Origin: Roseimicrobium sp. ORNL1
Lineage (GTDB): Bacteria; Verrucomicrobiota; Verrucomicrobiia; Verrucomicrobiales; Verrucomicrobiaceae
Direction of reading: 5' to 3'
NCBI RefSeq assembly: GCF_011044495.1
Contig: NZ_CP049143.1
Coordinates: forward strand, 3,286,001 to 3,350,000
DNA length: 64,000 bases
A program made the translations under genes and the position numbers. Of the stretch, positions 1 to 8,964 are shown piece by piece (position 1 is the stretch's first letter; each line of letters opens with the position of its first letter). The notes beneath the pieces were generated by a model. That model worked only from the letters and a program-made list of their open reading frames with translations. It searched no databases and had not been told where the DNA came from.

Positions 1-150
1 GTCCATACCCCAAAGGAGGCTGGGAGCTGGGAACCCTACGCCTTCCAGCCCCGCCTCAATTTTGAGAATCAATGCCTCCGCTTCGGTCGCATGTCCTGCG
101 TTCGATGTCGACAAGGTGATTGCATGAAATCAATTACATTTTTATGGTGA
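1..150 (+). CDS. 3' end of an upstream gene (partial, Cys-rich C-terminus)
   Basis: Frame 1 is open from the first base to a TGA at 148-150, giving 49 residues of a C-terminus whose start lies outside the window. The tail contains four cysteines close together (C-x-x-C-x-x-x-x-C preceded by one more Cys), which could form a metal site. The stop codon is only 3 bases before the ATG of the AAA+ gene, so the two are very probably in one operon. I cannot assign a family from this fragment. It matters because it shows the defence-like operon has at least one more member to the left. Confidence 0.55.
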   Translation, partial: VHTPKEAGSWEPYAFQPRLNFENQCLRFGRMSCVRCRQGDCMKSITFLW

Positions 151-153
151 TGG

Positions 154-1986
154 ATGGCAGAAAATCGTCCCCGCTGGCTCCGTGACTTGGTCCGCTTCCT
201 CCCGCTGCGGAGTCAGTTCGTGCTGTGTGGGAATGTCCGTGACCAGTATCCAGTGGAGGTGCAGCCAGGGGTGGTCGCTCCTTTACCACTGGTGTCTTGC
301 GTGGGCATTGAACTGCTGAGGCAGGGAATGGCCCATTTTCTGGCGTTTGACCCCGCGCAGGGTTTTTCCGTGCCAGTGATTTTTGGGCTCGACCCTCAAG
401 CAGAGCGTGAGTTCTTCGCGAAGATACTGGGCCTCACCTTTGGCGAAAATGGACGCGCCGCAGCGACGCCGGAGCGTTTTTTTGAGCTGCTTGAGGTCAT
501 CGTCCGGCATTCTGCTGAGCCTATCGTCCTCTTTGCCGATTTTGCCTCGCGACTGCTTATCCGGGCGGATTTGCCGAGCGAGGCAGAGCAGCGCGGATTC
601 ACCAGGGCGCTGGTGCTCTCCCATCAGGTGTTGCCGCGCCCGATGGGCTCGGAGGGTAGACCGTTCTTCAATCCGGTAATCTGGATCGTCGACAAGGAAG
701 GTGACCTGCCAGACTGGTTTCTCGTAGGCAATCCGAAAATGCGGCACATCCCAGTGCCGCCTCCCGACCGAGCGGTGCGCCGCGTGATTATCGAGAATCT
801 AGCCGCCACTTTGAAAAACAATCTCGGAGACGCACAGAAAGACCGCATGGTGGATCTCTTTGTGGAGTCCACCGAGGGGCTACTCGTCAGCGATCTAGTG
901 GGTATCGCCCAGCTTTGTAGGAGCGAAGGACTGACTCTGGCTGAGATCGGAGAAGGCGTACGCCGGTACAAGCTGGGCGTCACCGAGGACCCATGGAAGA
1001 AAGTGGATCGAGAAAAGATTGGCCAAGCGGGTGCCCTGATCCATCGCCGGGTGAAAGGGCAGGCCCATGCGGTAACTCACATGCTGGATCTGGTGAAACG
1101 TGCTGTATCCGGTCTCGCAACCAAAGAGGGTGGGGGAGGGCGCCCTCGGGGGGTGGCCTTTCTGGCAGGCCCCACAGGTGTCGGTAAAACCGAACTGGCC
1201 AAGACCATCACCGAATTATTGTTTGGGGATGAGACCGCCTGCATTCGTTTTGACATGAGCGAGTTCTCTGCCGAGCACAGCGACCAGCGACTCATCGGCG
1301 CTCCGCCGGGCTATGTGGGATATGACGTGGGTGGGGAGCTGACGAACGCTGTACGGCAGAAGCCGTTTAGTGTGATTCTGTTCGATGAGATCGAGAAGGC
1401 GCATCCGCGTATTTTAGACAAATTCCTACAGGTGCTCGATGACGGTGTGCTGACATCCGGACGTGGAGAACGAGTGTATTTCTCCGAGGCATTTCTCGTG
1501 TTCACCTCCAATCTCGGTATTTACCGGCTTGACGCCCAAGGTGAGCGCGTACCGAACGCGCTGCCCACGGACTCCTACGAAACGGTGCAGGCGAAGGTGA
1601 AGGAGGAGATCGCACGGCACTTTAAGCTGACGCTGGGACGCCCGGAAATCCTCAACCGCCTGGGCGAGAACATCATGGTCTTTGACTTCATTCGCGATGA
1701 GGTGGCAGTGGAGATCTTTGACTCCATGCTTGATGGCCTGGCACAGAAGGCGCAGCGGTCGCAAGGTGTAAGCATCGAAATCTCCGCTGAGGCAAGGCAG
1801 TCCCTGCAAGTATTGTGTCTGGGGGATTTATCGAATGGCGGACGAGGCATCCGAAATCAGCTTGAGGTCCATTTCGTCAATCCACTGGCGCGACTGTTGT
1901 TTGATGCACAAGTCCCTTCGGGAGCCACCTTGCGCATCACAGGATTGCAACAAGGAGCGGCAACGACCTTGGAAGCTGCCTTCTAA
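154..1986 (+). CDS. ClpB/ClpA-type AAA+ ATPase, single C-terminal AAA module
   Basis: A 610-residue protein whose C-terminal half is a Clp/Hsp100 D2-type AAA+ module: Walker A GPTGVGKT at 339-346, the aromatic pore-loop motif GYVG near 388, Walker B ILFDE ending at E412, a sensor 1 TSN near 452, the arginine-finger context RPEILNRL near 495, and a sensor 2 GGRGIR near 570 in a ClpB D2-small-like tail. The first ~300 residues lack a Walker A and are not recognised; they may be a degenerate AAA module or an adaptor domain. Family knowledge: such ATPases thread or remodel protein substrates. It is single-ring and has no ClpP-binding loop that I can see. It precedes the radical SAM gene by 9 bp, in the same operon as the kinase-helicase fusion. 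A role as remodeller of the other components is inference. Confidence 0.85.
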   Translation: MAENRPRWLRDLVRFLPLRSQFVLCGNVRDQYPVEVQPGVVAPLPLVSCVGIELLRQGMAHFLAFDPAQGFSVPVIFGLDPQAEREFFAKILGLTFGENGRAAATPERFFELLEVIVRHSAEPIVLFADFASRLLIRADLPSEAEQRGFTRALVLSHQVLPRPMGSEGRPFFNPVIWIVDKEGDLPDWFLVGNPKMRHIPVPPPDRAVRRVIIENLAATLKNNLGDAQKDRMVDLFVESTEGLLVSDLVGIAQLCRSEGLTLAEIGEGVRRYKLGVTEDPWKKVDREKIGQAGALIHRRVKGQAHAVTHMLDLVKRAVSGLATKEGGGGRPRGVAFLAGPTGVGKTELAKTITELLFGDETACIRFDMSEFSAEHSDQRLIGAPPGYVGYDVGGELTNAVRQKPFSVILFDEIEKAHPRILDKFLQVLDDGVLTSGRGERVYFSEAFLVFTSNLGIYRLDAQGERVPNALPTDSYETVQAKVKEEIARHFKLTLGRPEILNRLGENIMVFDFIRDEVAVEIFDSMLDGLAQKAQRSQGVSIEISAEARQSLQVLCLGDLSNGGRGIRNQLEVHFVNPLARLLFDAQVPSGATLRITGLQQGAATTLEAAF

Positions 1987-1995
1987 CTCTTCACC

Positions 1996-2667
1996 ATGCG
2001 CATTTTTCTCAGCCGGCTGCATTTCCCCGTGACAACCCTTGGCCACGGGTCTCGAGTAGGCATCTGGTTTCAAGGATGTAGCCTTCGTTGTCCGGGGTGC
2101 ATCAGTGTGGACACTTGGGCGCACGGTCAGGGAGAAACCACGTTGGAGGAAGTTCTTCGGACGATTTCCCCATGGCTGCAAGCAGCAGATGGGGTCACAA
2201 TCTCGGGTGGCGAACCATTTGAGCAAGCGGAGGCTCTGGGCGCCCTACTGCAGTCCCTGCGTCAGGAGATTGGCGCGGGAAAGGATATTCTGCTCTACTC
2301 CGGTCAGCCCTGGGAAAAAATCGCGCCCCTAGTCTCGGGTTGGACGGGTTTGGTGGACGTGGTCATCGGCGATCCGTTCATTCGTTCGGCTACTCAAACT
2401 CTGGTCTGGCGAGGGTCAGACAATCAACGGCTGCATATGCTCTCGCCTCTGGGTCAGGAACGGTATGCCAAATGGCAGCAGGCGGTTCGCGAGACCCTGC
2501 CAAAAACCTTCGATGTATGTTTTGAAGGAGACACGCTCTGGATGGCGGGCATTCCGGAGCCAGGCAGTCTTAAGCAAATTCAGCGCGCGCTGGCAGAGGC
2601 AGGCTTCGCATCCACTATCTCAGATACTGACAGCAGAGAGGGTTCCTCCATTCCTGTATTCGCATGA
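1996..2667 (+). CDS. Small radical SAM protein, NrdG/activase-like
   Basis: A 223-residue protein with the canonical radical SAM cluster motif CxxxCxxC at C28, C32 and C35, followed by the SAM-binding GGEP motif (SGGEPF) near residue 73. The N-terminus (a short strand, then GIWFQGC) and overall size match the anaerobic ribonucleotide reductase activase (NrdG, PF13353) type, which carries one [4Fe-4S] cluster and little else. No ribonucleotide reductase is present. The start is 9 bp after the AAA+ stop and the gene overlaps the kinase-helicase start by ATGA, so translation is likely coupled. By family, the chemistry is a 5'-deoxyadenosyl radical reaction or glycyl-radical activation. The substrate is unknown; a co-encoded protein or a nucleotide is plausible. 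Confidence 0.85.
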   Translation: MRIFLSRLHFPVTTLGHGSRVGIWFQGCSLRCPGCISVDTWAHGQGETTLEEVLRTISPWLQAADGVTISGGEPFEQAEALGALLQSLRQEIGAGKDILLYSGQPWEKIAPLVSGWTGLVDVVIGDPFIRSATQTLVWRGSDNQRLHMLSPLGQERYAKWQQAVRETLPKTFDVCFEGDTLWMAGIPEPGSLKQIQRALAEAGFASTISDTDSREGSSIPVFA

Positions 2668-5600
2668 TTCGTCATTGCCCACGGTGCCAAACCGACCGCT
2701 CACTTGAAGAACTCCTATGTAAGGGGCGTTTTGGCGATGCACATTGCGGGTGGCCTCTATATGATATCTTGCCCACGCCGGCGACCACGACTGCGGCAGC
2801 AGACTTCCCGCAACATTCCAACGGCGCAGCTCAGGTCTCGGAGGCCGATTCCGCAGCGCTGCAGTGTCGCAATGGGCACGCACTAGAACCGGGGGACTTT
2901 CTTTGTCTAGAATGTGGCGAGCCGGCCATTACTACCACCCCTGAGGAGACTGCTCCGCCACCTGCCCTTGGAATCACGGTTCAGGGCTGGACGCTGGGGG
3001 CAGAGATGCCGGTCCATTCGGGGGAGTCCGACCTTCGACTGGTGACGAAAGATGACGTCACGGGTGTTTTCAAACTCTACCGACGCGGCATTGAGCCAGA
3101 GGTTTCCCTGTATCCCTCTTTGCGCGCTTTGGATGTCGCGCATGGAGTCAAGCTGCTTGATTCAGGGCGACACGAAGAACGGGCATTTGAAGTGTGGGAA
3201 TACTTGCCACTCGGGACCCTGGGTGATATTCCCTCGCGGGAGAAGACCAACCCGGATCTGGTTCGACGCGTCGTGGAGGAGCTGGGCAGGGCGTTACACG
3301 GGCTGGCACAGATCCACCTGATTCACCGGGACCTGAAACCCGCCAACGTATTGGTGCGCAGCCGGGAGCCACTCGATCTGGTACTGGCGGACTTCAGCAC
3401 TGCGACCGTCAGCGAGTTCGATTTGCAGCTCACGCTTTCACGGCAGACGACACGCTATGCGGCTCCGGAAACCATTGCGGGGACTTGCTCTCCATCTTCA
3501 GACTGGTGGAGCTTCGGAGTCATGGTGCTGGAGATGTTGACTGAAGGCCGCGGGTTCCTGGGAGTGCATGAAAGGGCTTTCCTGCTCCACCTCGTCACTC
3601 GTGGGCTGCGTGTCCCAGAGGATCTGCCCTTGGAATGGAAGGAGCTTCTCAAGGGATTGCTCACCAGAGATCCCTCACAACGCTGGAGCTGGGTCCAGGT
3701 GGAGCGCTGGCTGCAGGGCGAGCGCGGCATCCCGCATGGGTACGCGGAAGATAGCAGTGAGGCCACAGGTTCCGGCATTTCGTTGCGTTTGGGAGAGCGC
3801 ACCTGGAACACGCCAGAGGGCTTCGCGCTGGCCGCGGTCGAGGCGGCCCACTGGGAAGAAGCACGCGCCCTCCTCCTCAGTGGTCGACTCTCTACGTGGT
3901 TGCAGGAACGCGGAGGTGAACATGACCTTGCCCGTTCAGCTCAGTTGCGCAATATCGTAGCGGAGACGACACTACCTGAGGATGCCCGGTTGAGCGTAGC
4001 AGTGATGCTGCTCAATGACCACCTTCCGCTTTGCCTGCGAGGCGAGATCATCAACTCGAACTGGCTGCTGGCCCACCCCGATACGGCCTGGCAGTGGCTC
4101 GATAGCCCGCTGCCGCATCGCTTGCGACAAGCTGGACGCGAAACGTGGTTTGTGCGCTTGAAAGAACGTGCGGATCGTCTCCGCAGCCGAGTGCGTGAGT
4201 TGAAGCTCGATTTCGACGAAGCTCAGCTTTCCGCAGCCATGCTGGCTACCTCCCAAGCTATGCTTGAGAATCGTTGGGTCCAGCAAAGGCGACTCTACCC
4301 GGAGGCTGAGCACCCCGCGCTGACCACCATGGCACAGCGGCGGAACCCTTCAGAGGAGGACCTCATCCTGCTAATCTCCGCGGCTAAGTCCTACTTCCGC
4401 CCGGCGGCGGATGTCCTCGAGGAGGCAAGCAAGGAGGCTCATCGGGCGCAGGTCTTCTTTTCCCCGGAACCGATGATGGACTGGTTTGCCCTTAGCCGGG
4501 CCGAGATCCTGAAAGCAGTGGACCTGCGGCTGCAAAACTTTGCCCGTTGCGGTCGCCAAGTTCCCGACCAGTGGGCAGACGATTTCCGGCAGGACCGTCG
4601 CATTACATTGGCACGGGCTTTAGTGCTCCTTGCTATTCCTCAGGAAGAATGGCGCGAACCGGCGCGGCAGGAGTATGTGAGGAACATTTTGCACTTTTTC
4701 CATCGGCGTCTCGTCACTGGATTGCAACGTGGCGGCCTGATCCGAATGACCATCGGCCGCACCACGGCACGTCTGGATCTCACTGAACTTGGCGGCAGAG
4801 CGCGCACGTCCATCGCCCTGCTAGAAGCAGTACTGAACCGACTTCCTCAGCCACTCAGCCTCGATCCCTCTCCTCTGTTGACTGAGCCGATGCGCGAGCA
4901 ACGCTTACGCCGCTTGGTGCAAAACGCCCAGTCTTATCGCCGCGATACCGGTATCAACCCGCTCTATCTCGCCTTTCCGTTCATCGTCCTGCGTGACGCG
5001 CGCGCCTCTGAGTCAGCCAAGCCTCGAATCGCTCCTGTGCTATTGTGGCCGGTGAAGGTCGAGATGCCAGCCGGCCAGCGAGGTACGGTGAAGTTGGGTT
5101 TTGATGAAGAACGCGAGGTTCGTCCAAATCCGGCACTCGAAGGGCTCCTCGGTCCCGCATTTACCTATTGGCAAGAGACCCTGAACGATCTCCGCTCCCG
5201 CGAACACCTCAATCTTCAGGCAGTGCTGGATGCATTTGGCCACTTGGCCAAGCTGGCTTCGCTTACGGAAACCGAGCCTGCGTTGCGTCCGCTGCCTCCT
5301 GCCACGATGAAGGCTACAGCAGGAGCGATTCAACTGCATGCTGCGGCGGTGTTGTTCCAATGTGATTTTTCCGGTCAGACCATCGCACAGGATATCGATC
5401 AGCTATCCAGGGGCATTCCTTTGCAAGGCACAGCGTTGGAAATAGCGATCCGAGCAGGAACAATCGACTCTCCAGCGGCACCTTCGGAGCAGCCCTCCGA
5501 ACTCGACCGCTACTTCACCGCCGCGTCTGACCCATCCCAGCAGAGCGCCGTCTTCCGCACTCGCCACGCGCCAGGACTACTAGTTCAAGGGCCACCAGGG

Positions 5601-8600
5601 ACGGGAAAGAGCCAAACCATTGTGAACATCGTCAGCGATGCCATTGGTCGTCGGGAGCGCGTACTTATTGTCTGCCAAAAACAGGCGGCATTGGAAGTCG
5701 TGCGCAAGCGGCTCGAGACCGAAGGACTGGGAGGACGCCTGTTTTATTTGAGAGATACTACTTCGGATCGCCGTCCCGCTTTGCAGGAACTGCGCGGTCA
5801 GCTCGAACAACCCACTCACCCTGTCAACGACAACGCCCGCCTACAACGCGAACGCGAAGCCCTCGCCCGCCACATTGAATCACTGGAGGCCCACCTCAAT
5901 AGCGCGCACGTGGCGCTGCATGAAGCGCCTGCTGCTCAACCCGGCCGGCTCTCCTATCGTGAGGTGTTGGACCAACTTTTGCATGTCGAGAGCGAGACGA
6001 CACATTTTATCGCCCACTCGGGGCTTGGTACGTTGTTCCGCGATTTGGACTACGCGGATACCTGGCAGTTGATTGCGGAAATCTCGCCTCTGGCGCCTCT
6101 TTGGCTGAGGTCGAAATACGAGCATAGCCCTCTTCATGATCTAACCTACTTTAGCACAAGTGAGGGGGCTGTTGCAGAGTTCAGACTCGCCTTCGAGGCA
6201 TTTCAACACGCGGAAAGGCATCGTCATGCACTGCTTCGTCAGCACGATCGCTTCTTCAGCCTGGATGCGCCGGAACAGCTGAGGAGTTGGCTGGCGGAAC
6301 ATGAAGTCGCTTTGCGTGCGCTCCCCAATCCCGTAGCTAGGCATTTGTCGCAATGGACCAATCACCTCGAAAAGAGTGATACGGATGAGGCTTCACCCGC
6401 CGAGCAACTTGTCCCGTGGCTTGAAGCGCTGAACCAAAAGCTCGCCGCACTTTCAGGATGGACACTTGATGAGAAAATCTATCGCAAACTCGCCGAGCGC
6501 GGGGATGCGCCCCTCTACGCGCTTTCACGCAGCGCTGCTCGCCTGGCGGCGCCTGCATCTTTTTGGTCAAACCTCAACCCCGGACGCTACCTCGCTCGGA
6601 AAAAACTCCGCCGCTGGCTGGAACTGGCAGAGGTGGATCCAGATAATGTCGATCTTACCACCCTCCACTTGGCTGCCGAGTTGGAACGCGAGTTCCGAAA
6701 GGATCGGCTTGTACTGAATCAGTGGGCGGAGGTATTGGGACTGAATGAATCTGGTAACAACGCATCCCTCCCGGTCATGCATCGTCAGGTCCGTCACCTC
6801 ATCGAGCAGCTCCAGCCTGTCCTCGCCGCTGCACGTCGGGTGCAATCTTGCCCGGTGAAGCTCGCATCCACGTCGCTGCTGCAAGGTGGCGATCCCCCCT
6901 TGTGCTCTTCTGTTCTCGATGTGTGCCACGCCAGTCTGACACTGTGGGCAACGGAGCGCGATAGCAAAGGCATGCTGGAAATGCTGCGTCCGTGGTTCAG
7001 TCCTCAATGGCTCGCTCTCAGATTGAATGAAATCGATTCCCATGCTCCGGGTAGCGCGGCCTTGGAACCCATAGCTGATGCGTTTTCCTCCCTGCCGGAA
7101 TTTCAAACATTCAGGGCGCGTGTGCAGTCGCTCGACCCTACCGCCTTGCCAATTTTCGGAAAATTACGCGAAAAGGAGGCGCATTGGTCGTCACTGCAAG
7201 CACACAATCTGGCGGGCCAAGTGACCTCCACACTACAGCGCGAGGCTCTCCTAGAATGGAAGCGGCAACTCGAAGAAGCAAATCCATCGCTACTGATGGA
7301 AGGAGGTGAATTCCATCAGAAGATCGGCTTGTTAGGTCAGAAAGACCGGGAACTTCGCGAAGCGAACCGTCGACTACTCAACCGTTGTGCAGCCGACGTT
7401 CCCCTCGCTCCTCGCAGCCACTGGGACGATGTTGTCATGCTCACTGGTCCGCGTGCCCGCCGTCTGCGGGAAGTCGTGGAGCGAGGCGAACCGCTCGGAC
7501 TGCTTCACCTGCGTCCCGTGTGGTTGATGAACCCGGAGATGGTCAGCCGCCTTTTTCCGCTACGCGCTGGTCTTTTCGACGTGGTGATCTTTGACGAAGC
7601 TTCCCAGCTACCCGTCGAGAGCGCGCTTCCCGCATTATTCCGTGCCAAACGCATGGTGGTTAGCGGTGACGAAAAGCAGATGCCACCATCGCGCTTTTTC
7701 GGTTCCCATCTGGAGTCAGACGAAGAAGGAGACTCCGATTCATGGTTGGACGCCGACGACGCTGGCCTGGACGACCGTGAGCGCGAGCGGCTCGTCCAGG
7801 CAGCCGGACGTCGTGAAGTGAAGGATTGCCCGGACCTGCTGACCCTCGCTCAGAACCTCCTTCCCACGGCAACGCTCGAAATCCACTATCGCTCGCGCTA
7901 CCGCCAGCTGATCGATTTCTCCAACGCAGCCTTCTACGCCAACCGTCTCAGCGTACCTGCTCGCCATCCAGACAGTGAGATTTTGCGCGCCCGCCCGGTG
8001 GAAGTAGATCGCGTGGAGGGCGAGTACTTTGAACAGACCAACGAAGATGAGGCTGCGCGAGTCGTATTTCGTCTTCAGGAAATCTGGCGGCTCCCTTATG
8101 CCAAACGGCCTAGCATCGGCGTCGTAACTTTCAATCTCAAACAGGCGGAATTGATCGAGCAGCAGATGGAAGATTTCGCCGAGCACGATACCGCATTTCG
8201 CGATGCATGGGTGGAAGAGTCGAACCGTACGCAAAACGGTGAGGACATGGGGTTCTTTGTCAAGAATCTCGAAAACGTCCAGGGAGACGAGCGAGACTGG
8301 ATCATCTTCTCCACGACATTCGGTCGGGATATGCATGGCACTTTCCGTCGTAGCTTTGGCGTGCTGGGCCAACACGGAGGTGAGAGGCGCTTGAACGTGG
8401 CCATCACCCGAGCGCGAGAAAAAGTCCTACTGATCACTTCGATGCCGGTAAACGAAGTCAGCACGTGGACGGGTCAGGGCGGGCGCCGGGGGCCATCCAC
8501 ACCCCGTGATTACCTGCAGGGCTGGCTAGCCTATGCCGAGCGTCTACACGCAGGCGATTTCGATCACAGCGACCAGTTGCTAAGTTCGCTGAACGGACAG

Positions 8601-8954
8601 CACGCGCAATCTCCACGCCATGGCAGAGCCATGGTAGTCTCCCGATTTGTGGAGGAAGTCGGTACGTTCATCCGTCAGTTGGGTCACGAGCCTGTGTCTG
8701 CGCAAGGCGATGCTTTCGGCTTGGACTACGCCATCACCCATCCTACCACGGGACTATTCGGTCTTGGAATCGAGTGCGACTCCCATTGTCACCCTACGCT
8801 GGCCTCCGCTCGCGCCCGCGAGATCTGGCGCCCTGCCGTGCTCGGCAGTTCCATCCCCTTCATTCATCGCGTCAGCTCACGTCGCTGGTACCATCACCGG
8901 GCCGATGAACAGCAGCGTCTGCGTGCTGCCATGGAGCGCGCGCTACAATCTTGA
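2664..8954 (+). CDS. Zinc ribbon-Ser/Thr kinase-SF1 helicase-REase fusion protein
   Basis: A 2096-residue fusion. (1) Two zinc ribbons: C5/C8/C19/C28, and Cys pairs near 68 and 81-84. (2) A protein kinase at about 105-345: ATP Lys in VFKLY near 137, catalytic HRDLKPAN at 221-228, and DFS (243-245) instead of DFG; the Gly-rich loop is weak. (3) A long linker of about 600 residues. (4) A split SF1 helicase (AAA_11/AAA_12 type): Walker A GPPGTGKS at 976-983, motif II FDEAS around D1644, motif III SGDEKQMPP, HYRSRY near 1735, and VAITRAREK near 1912. The insert between the motor halves is helical. (5) A C-terminal PD-(D/E)xK-like REase of the MTES_1575 type, with LDYAI (D2021) and GIECDS (E2037, D2039). 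Kinase plus SF1 helicase recalls MkoA of Mokosh defence, but here a REase is fused instead of a PLD nuclease partner. Starts by ATGA overlap with the radical SAM gene. Confidence 0.9.
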   Translation: MIRHCPRCQTDRSLEELLCKGRFGDAHCGWPLYDILPTPATTTAAADFPQHSNGAAQVSEADSAALQCRNGHALEPGDFLCLECGEPAITTTPEETAPPPALGITVQGWTLGAEMPVHSGESDLRLVTKDDVTGVFKLYRRGIEPEVSLYPSLRALDVAHGVKLLDSGRHEERAFEVWEYLPLGTLGDIPSREKTNPDLVRRVVEELGRALHGLAQIHLIHRDLKPANVLVRSREPLDLVLADFSTATVSEFDLQLTLSRQTTRYAAPETIAGTCSPSSDWWSFGVMVLEMLTEGRGFLGVHERAFLLHLVTRGLRVPEDLPLEWKELLKGLLTRDPSQRWSWVQVERWLQGERGIPHGYAEDSSEATGSGISLRLGERTWNTPEGFALAAVEAAHWEEARALLLSGRLSTWLQERGGEHDLARSAQLRNIVAETTLPEDARLSVAVMLLNDHLPLCLRGEIINSNWLLAHPDTAWQWLDSPLPHRLRQAGRETWFVRLKERADRLRSRVRELKLDFDEAQLSAAMLATSQAMLENRWVQQRRLYPEAEHPALTTMAQRRNPSEEDLILLISAAKSYFRPAADVLEEASKEAHRAQVFFSPEPMMDWFALSRAEILKAVDLRLQNFARCGRQVPDQWADDFRQDRRITLARALVLLAIPQEEWREPARQEYVRNILHFFHRRLVTGLQRGGLIRMTIGRTTARLDLTELGGRARTSIALLEAVLNRLPQPLSLDPSPLLTEPMREQRLRRLVQNAQSYRRDTGINPLYLAFPFIVLRDARASESAKPRIAPVLLWPVKVEMPAGQRGTVKLGFDEEREVRPNPALEGLLGPAFTYWQETLNDLRSREHLNLQAVLDAFGHLAKLASLTETEPALRPLPPATMKATAGAIQLHAAAVLFQCDFSGQTIAQDIDQLSRGIPLQGTALEIAIRAGTIDSPAAPSEQPSELDRYFTAASDPSQQSAVFRTRHAPGLLVQGPPGTGKSQTIVNIVSDAIGRRERVLIVCQKQAALEVVRKRLETEGLGGRLFYLRDTTSDRRPALQELRGQLEQPTHPVNDNARLQREREALARHIESLEAHLNSAHVALHEAPAAQPGRLSYREVLDQLLHVESETTHFIAHSGLGTLFRDLDYADTWQLIAEISPLAPLWLRSKYEHSPLHDLTYFSTSEGAVAEFRLAFEAFQHAERHRHALLRQHDRFFSLDAPEQLRSWLAEHEVALRALPNPVARHLSQWTNHLEKSDTDEASPAEQLVPWLEALNQKLAALSGWTLDEKIYRKLAERGDAPLYALSRSAARLAAPASFWSNLNPGRYLARKKLRRWLELAEVDPDNVDLTTLHLAAELEREFRKDRLVLNQWAEVLGLNESGNNASLPVMHRQVRHLIEQLQPVLAAARRVQSCPVKLASTSLLQGGDPPLCSSVLDVCHASLTLWATERDSKGMLEMLRPWFSPQWLALRLNEIDSHAPGSAALEPIADAFSSLPEFQTFRARVQSLDPTALPIFGKLREKEAHWSSLQAHNLAGQVTSTLQREALLEWKRQLEEANPSLLMEGGEFHQKIGLLGQKDRELREANRRLLNRCAADVPLAPRSHWDDVVMLTGPRARRLREVVERGEPLGLLHLRPVWLMNPEMVSRLFPLRAGLFDVVIFDEASQLPVESALPALFRAKRMVVSGDEKQMPPSRFFGSHLESDEEGDSDSWLDADDAGLDDRERERLVQAAGRREVKDCPDLLTLAQNLLPTATLEIHYRSRYRQLIDFSNAAFYANRLSVPARHPDSEILRARPVEVDRVEGEYFEQTNEDEAARVVFRLQEIWRLPYAKRPSIGVVTFNLKQAELIEQQMEDFAEHDTAFRDAWVEESNRTQNGEDMGFFVKNLENVQGDERDWIIFSTTFGRDMHGTFRRSFGVLGQHGGERRLNVAITRAREKVLLITSMPVNEVSTWTGQGGRRGPSTPRDYLQGWLAYAERLHAGDFDHSDQLLSSLNGQHAQSPRHGRAMVVSRFVEEVGTFIRQLGHEPVSAQGDAFGLDYAITHPTTGLFGLGIECDSHCHPTLASARAREIWRPAVLGSSIPFIHRVSSRRWYHHRADEQQRLRAAMERALQS

Positions 8955-8964
8955 ATCCTTCCCC

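Noticed and set aside
2664-8954. Calling the kinase-helicase simply Mokosh MkoA
   Set aside because: No PLD-nuclease partner is seen, a REase is fused at the C-terminus, and the AAA+ and radical SAM neighbours are not part of Mokosh as I know it.
8647-8964. Longer start for the coiled-coil gene
   Set aside because: It would overlap 300 bp of the REase domain in another frame; the ATG at 8965 fits the operon spacing.
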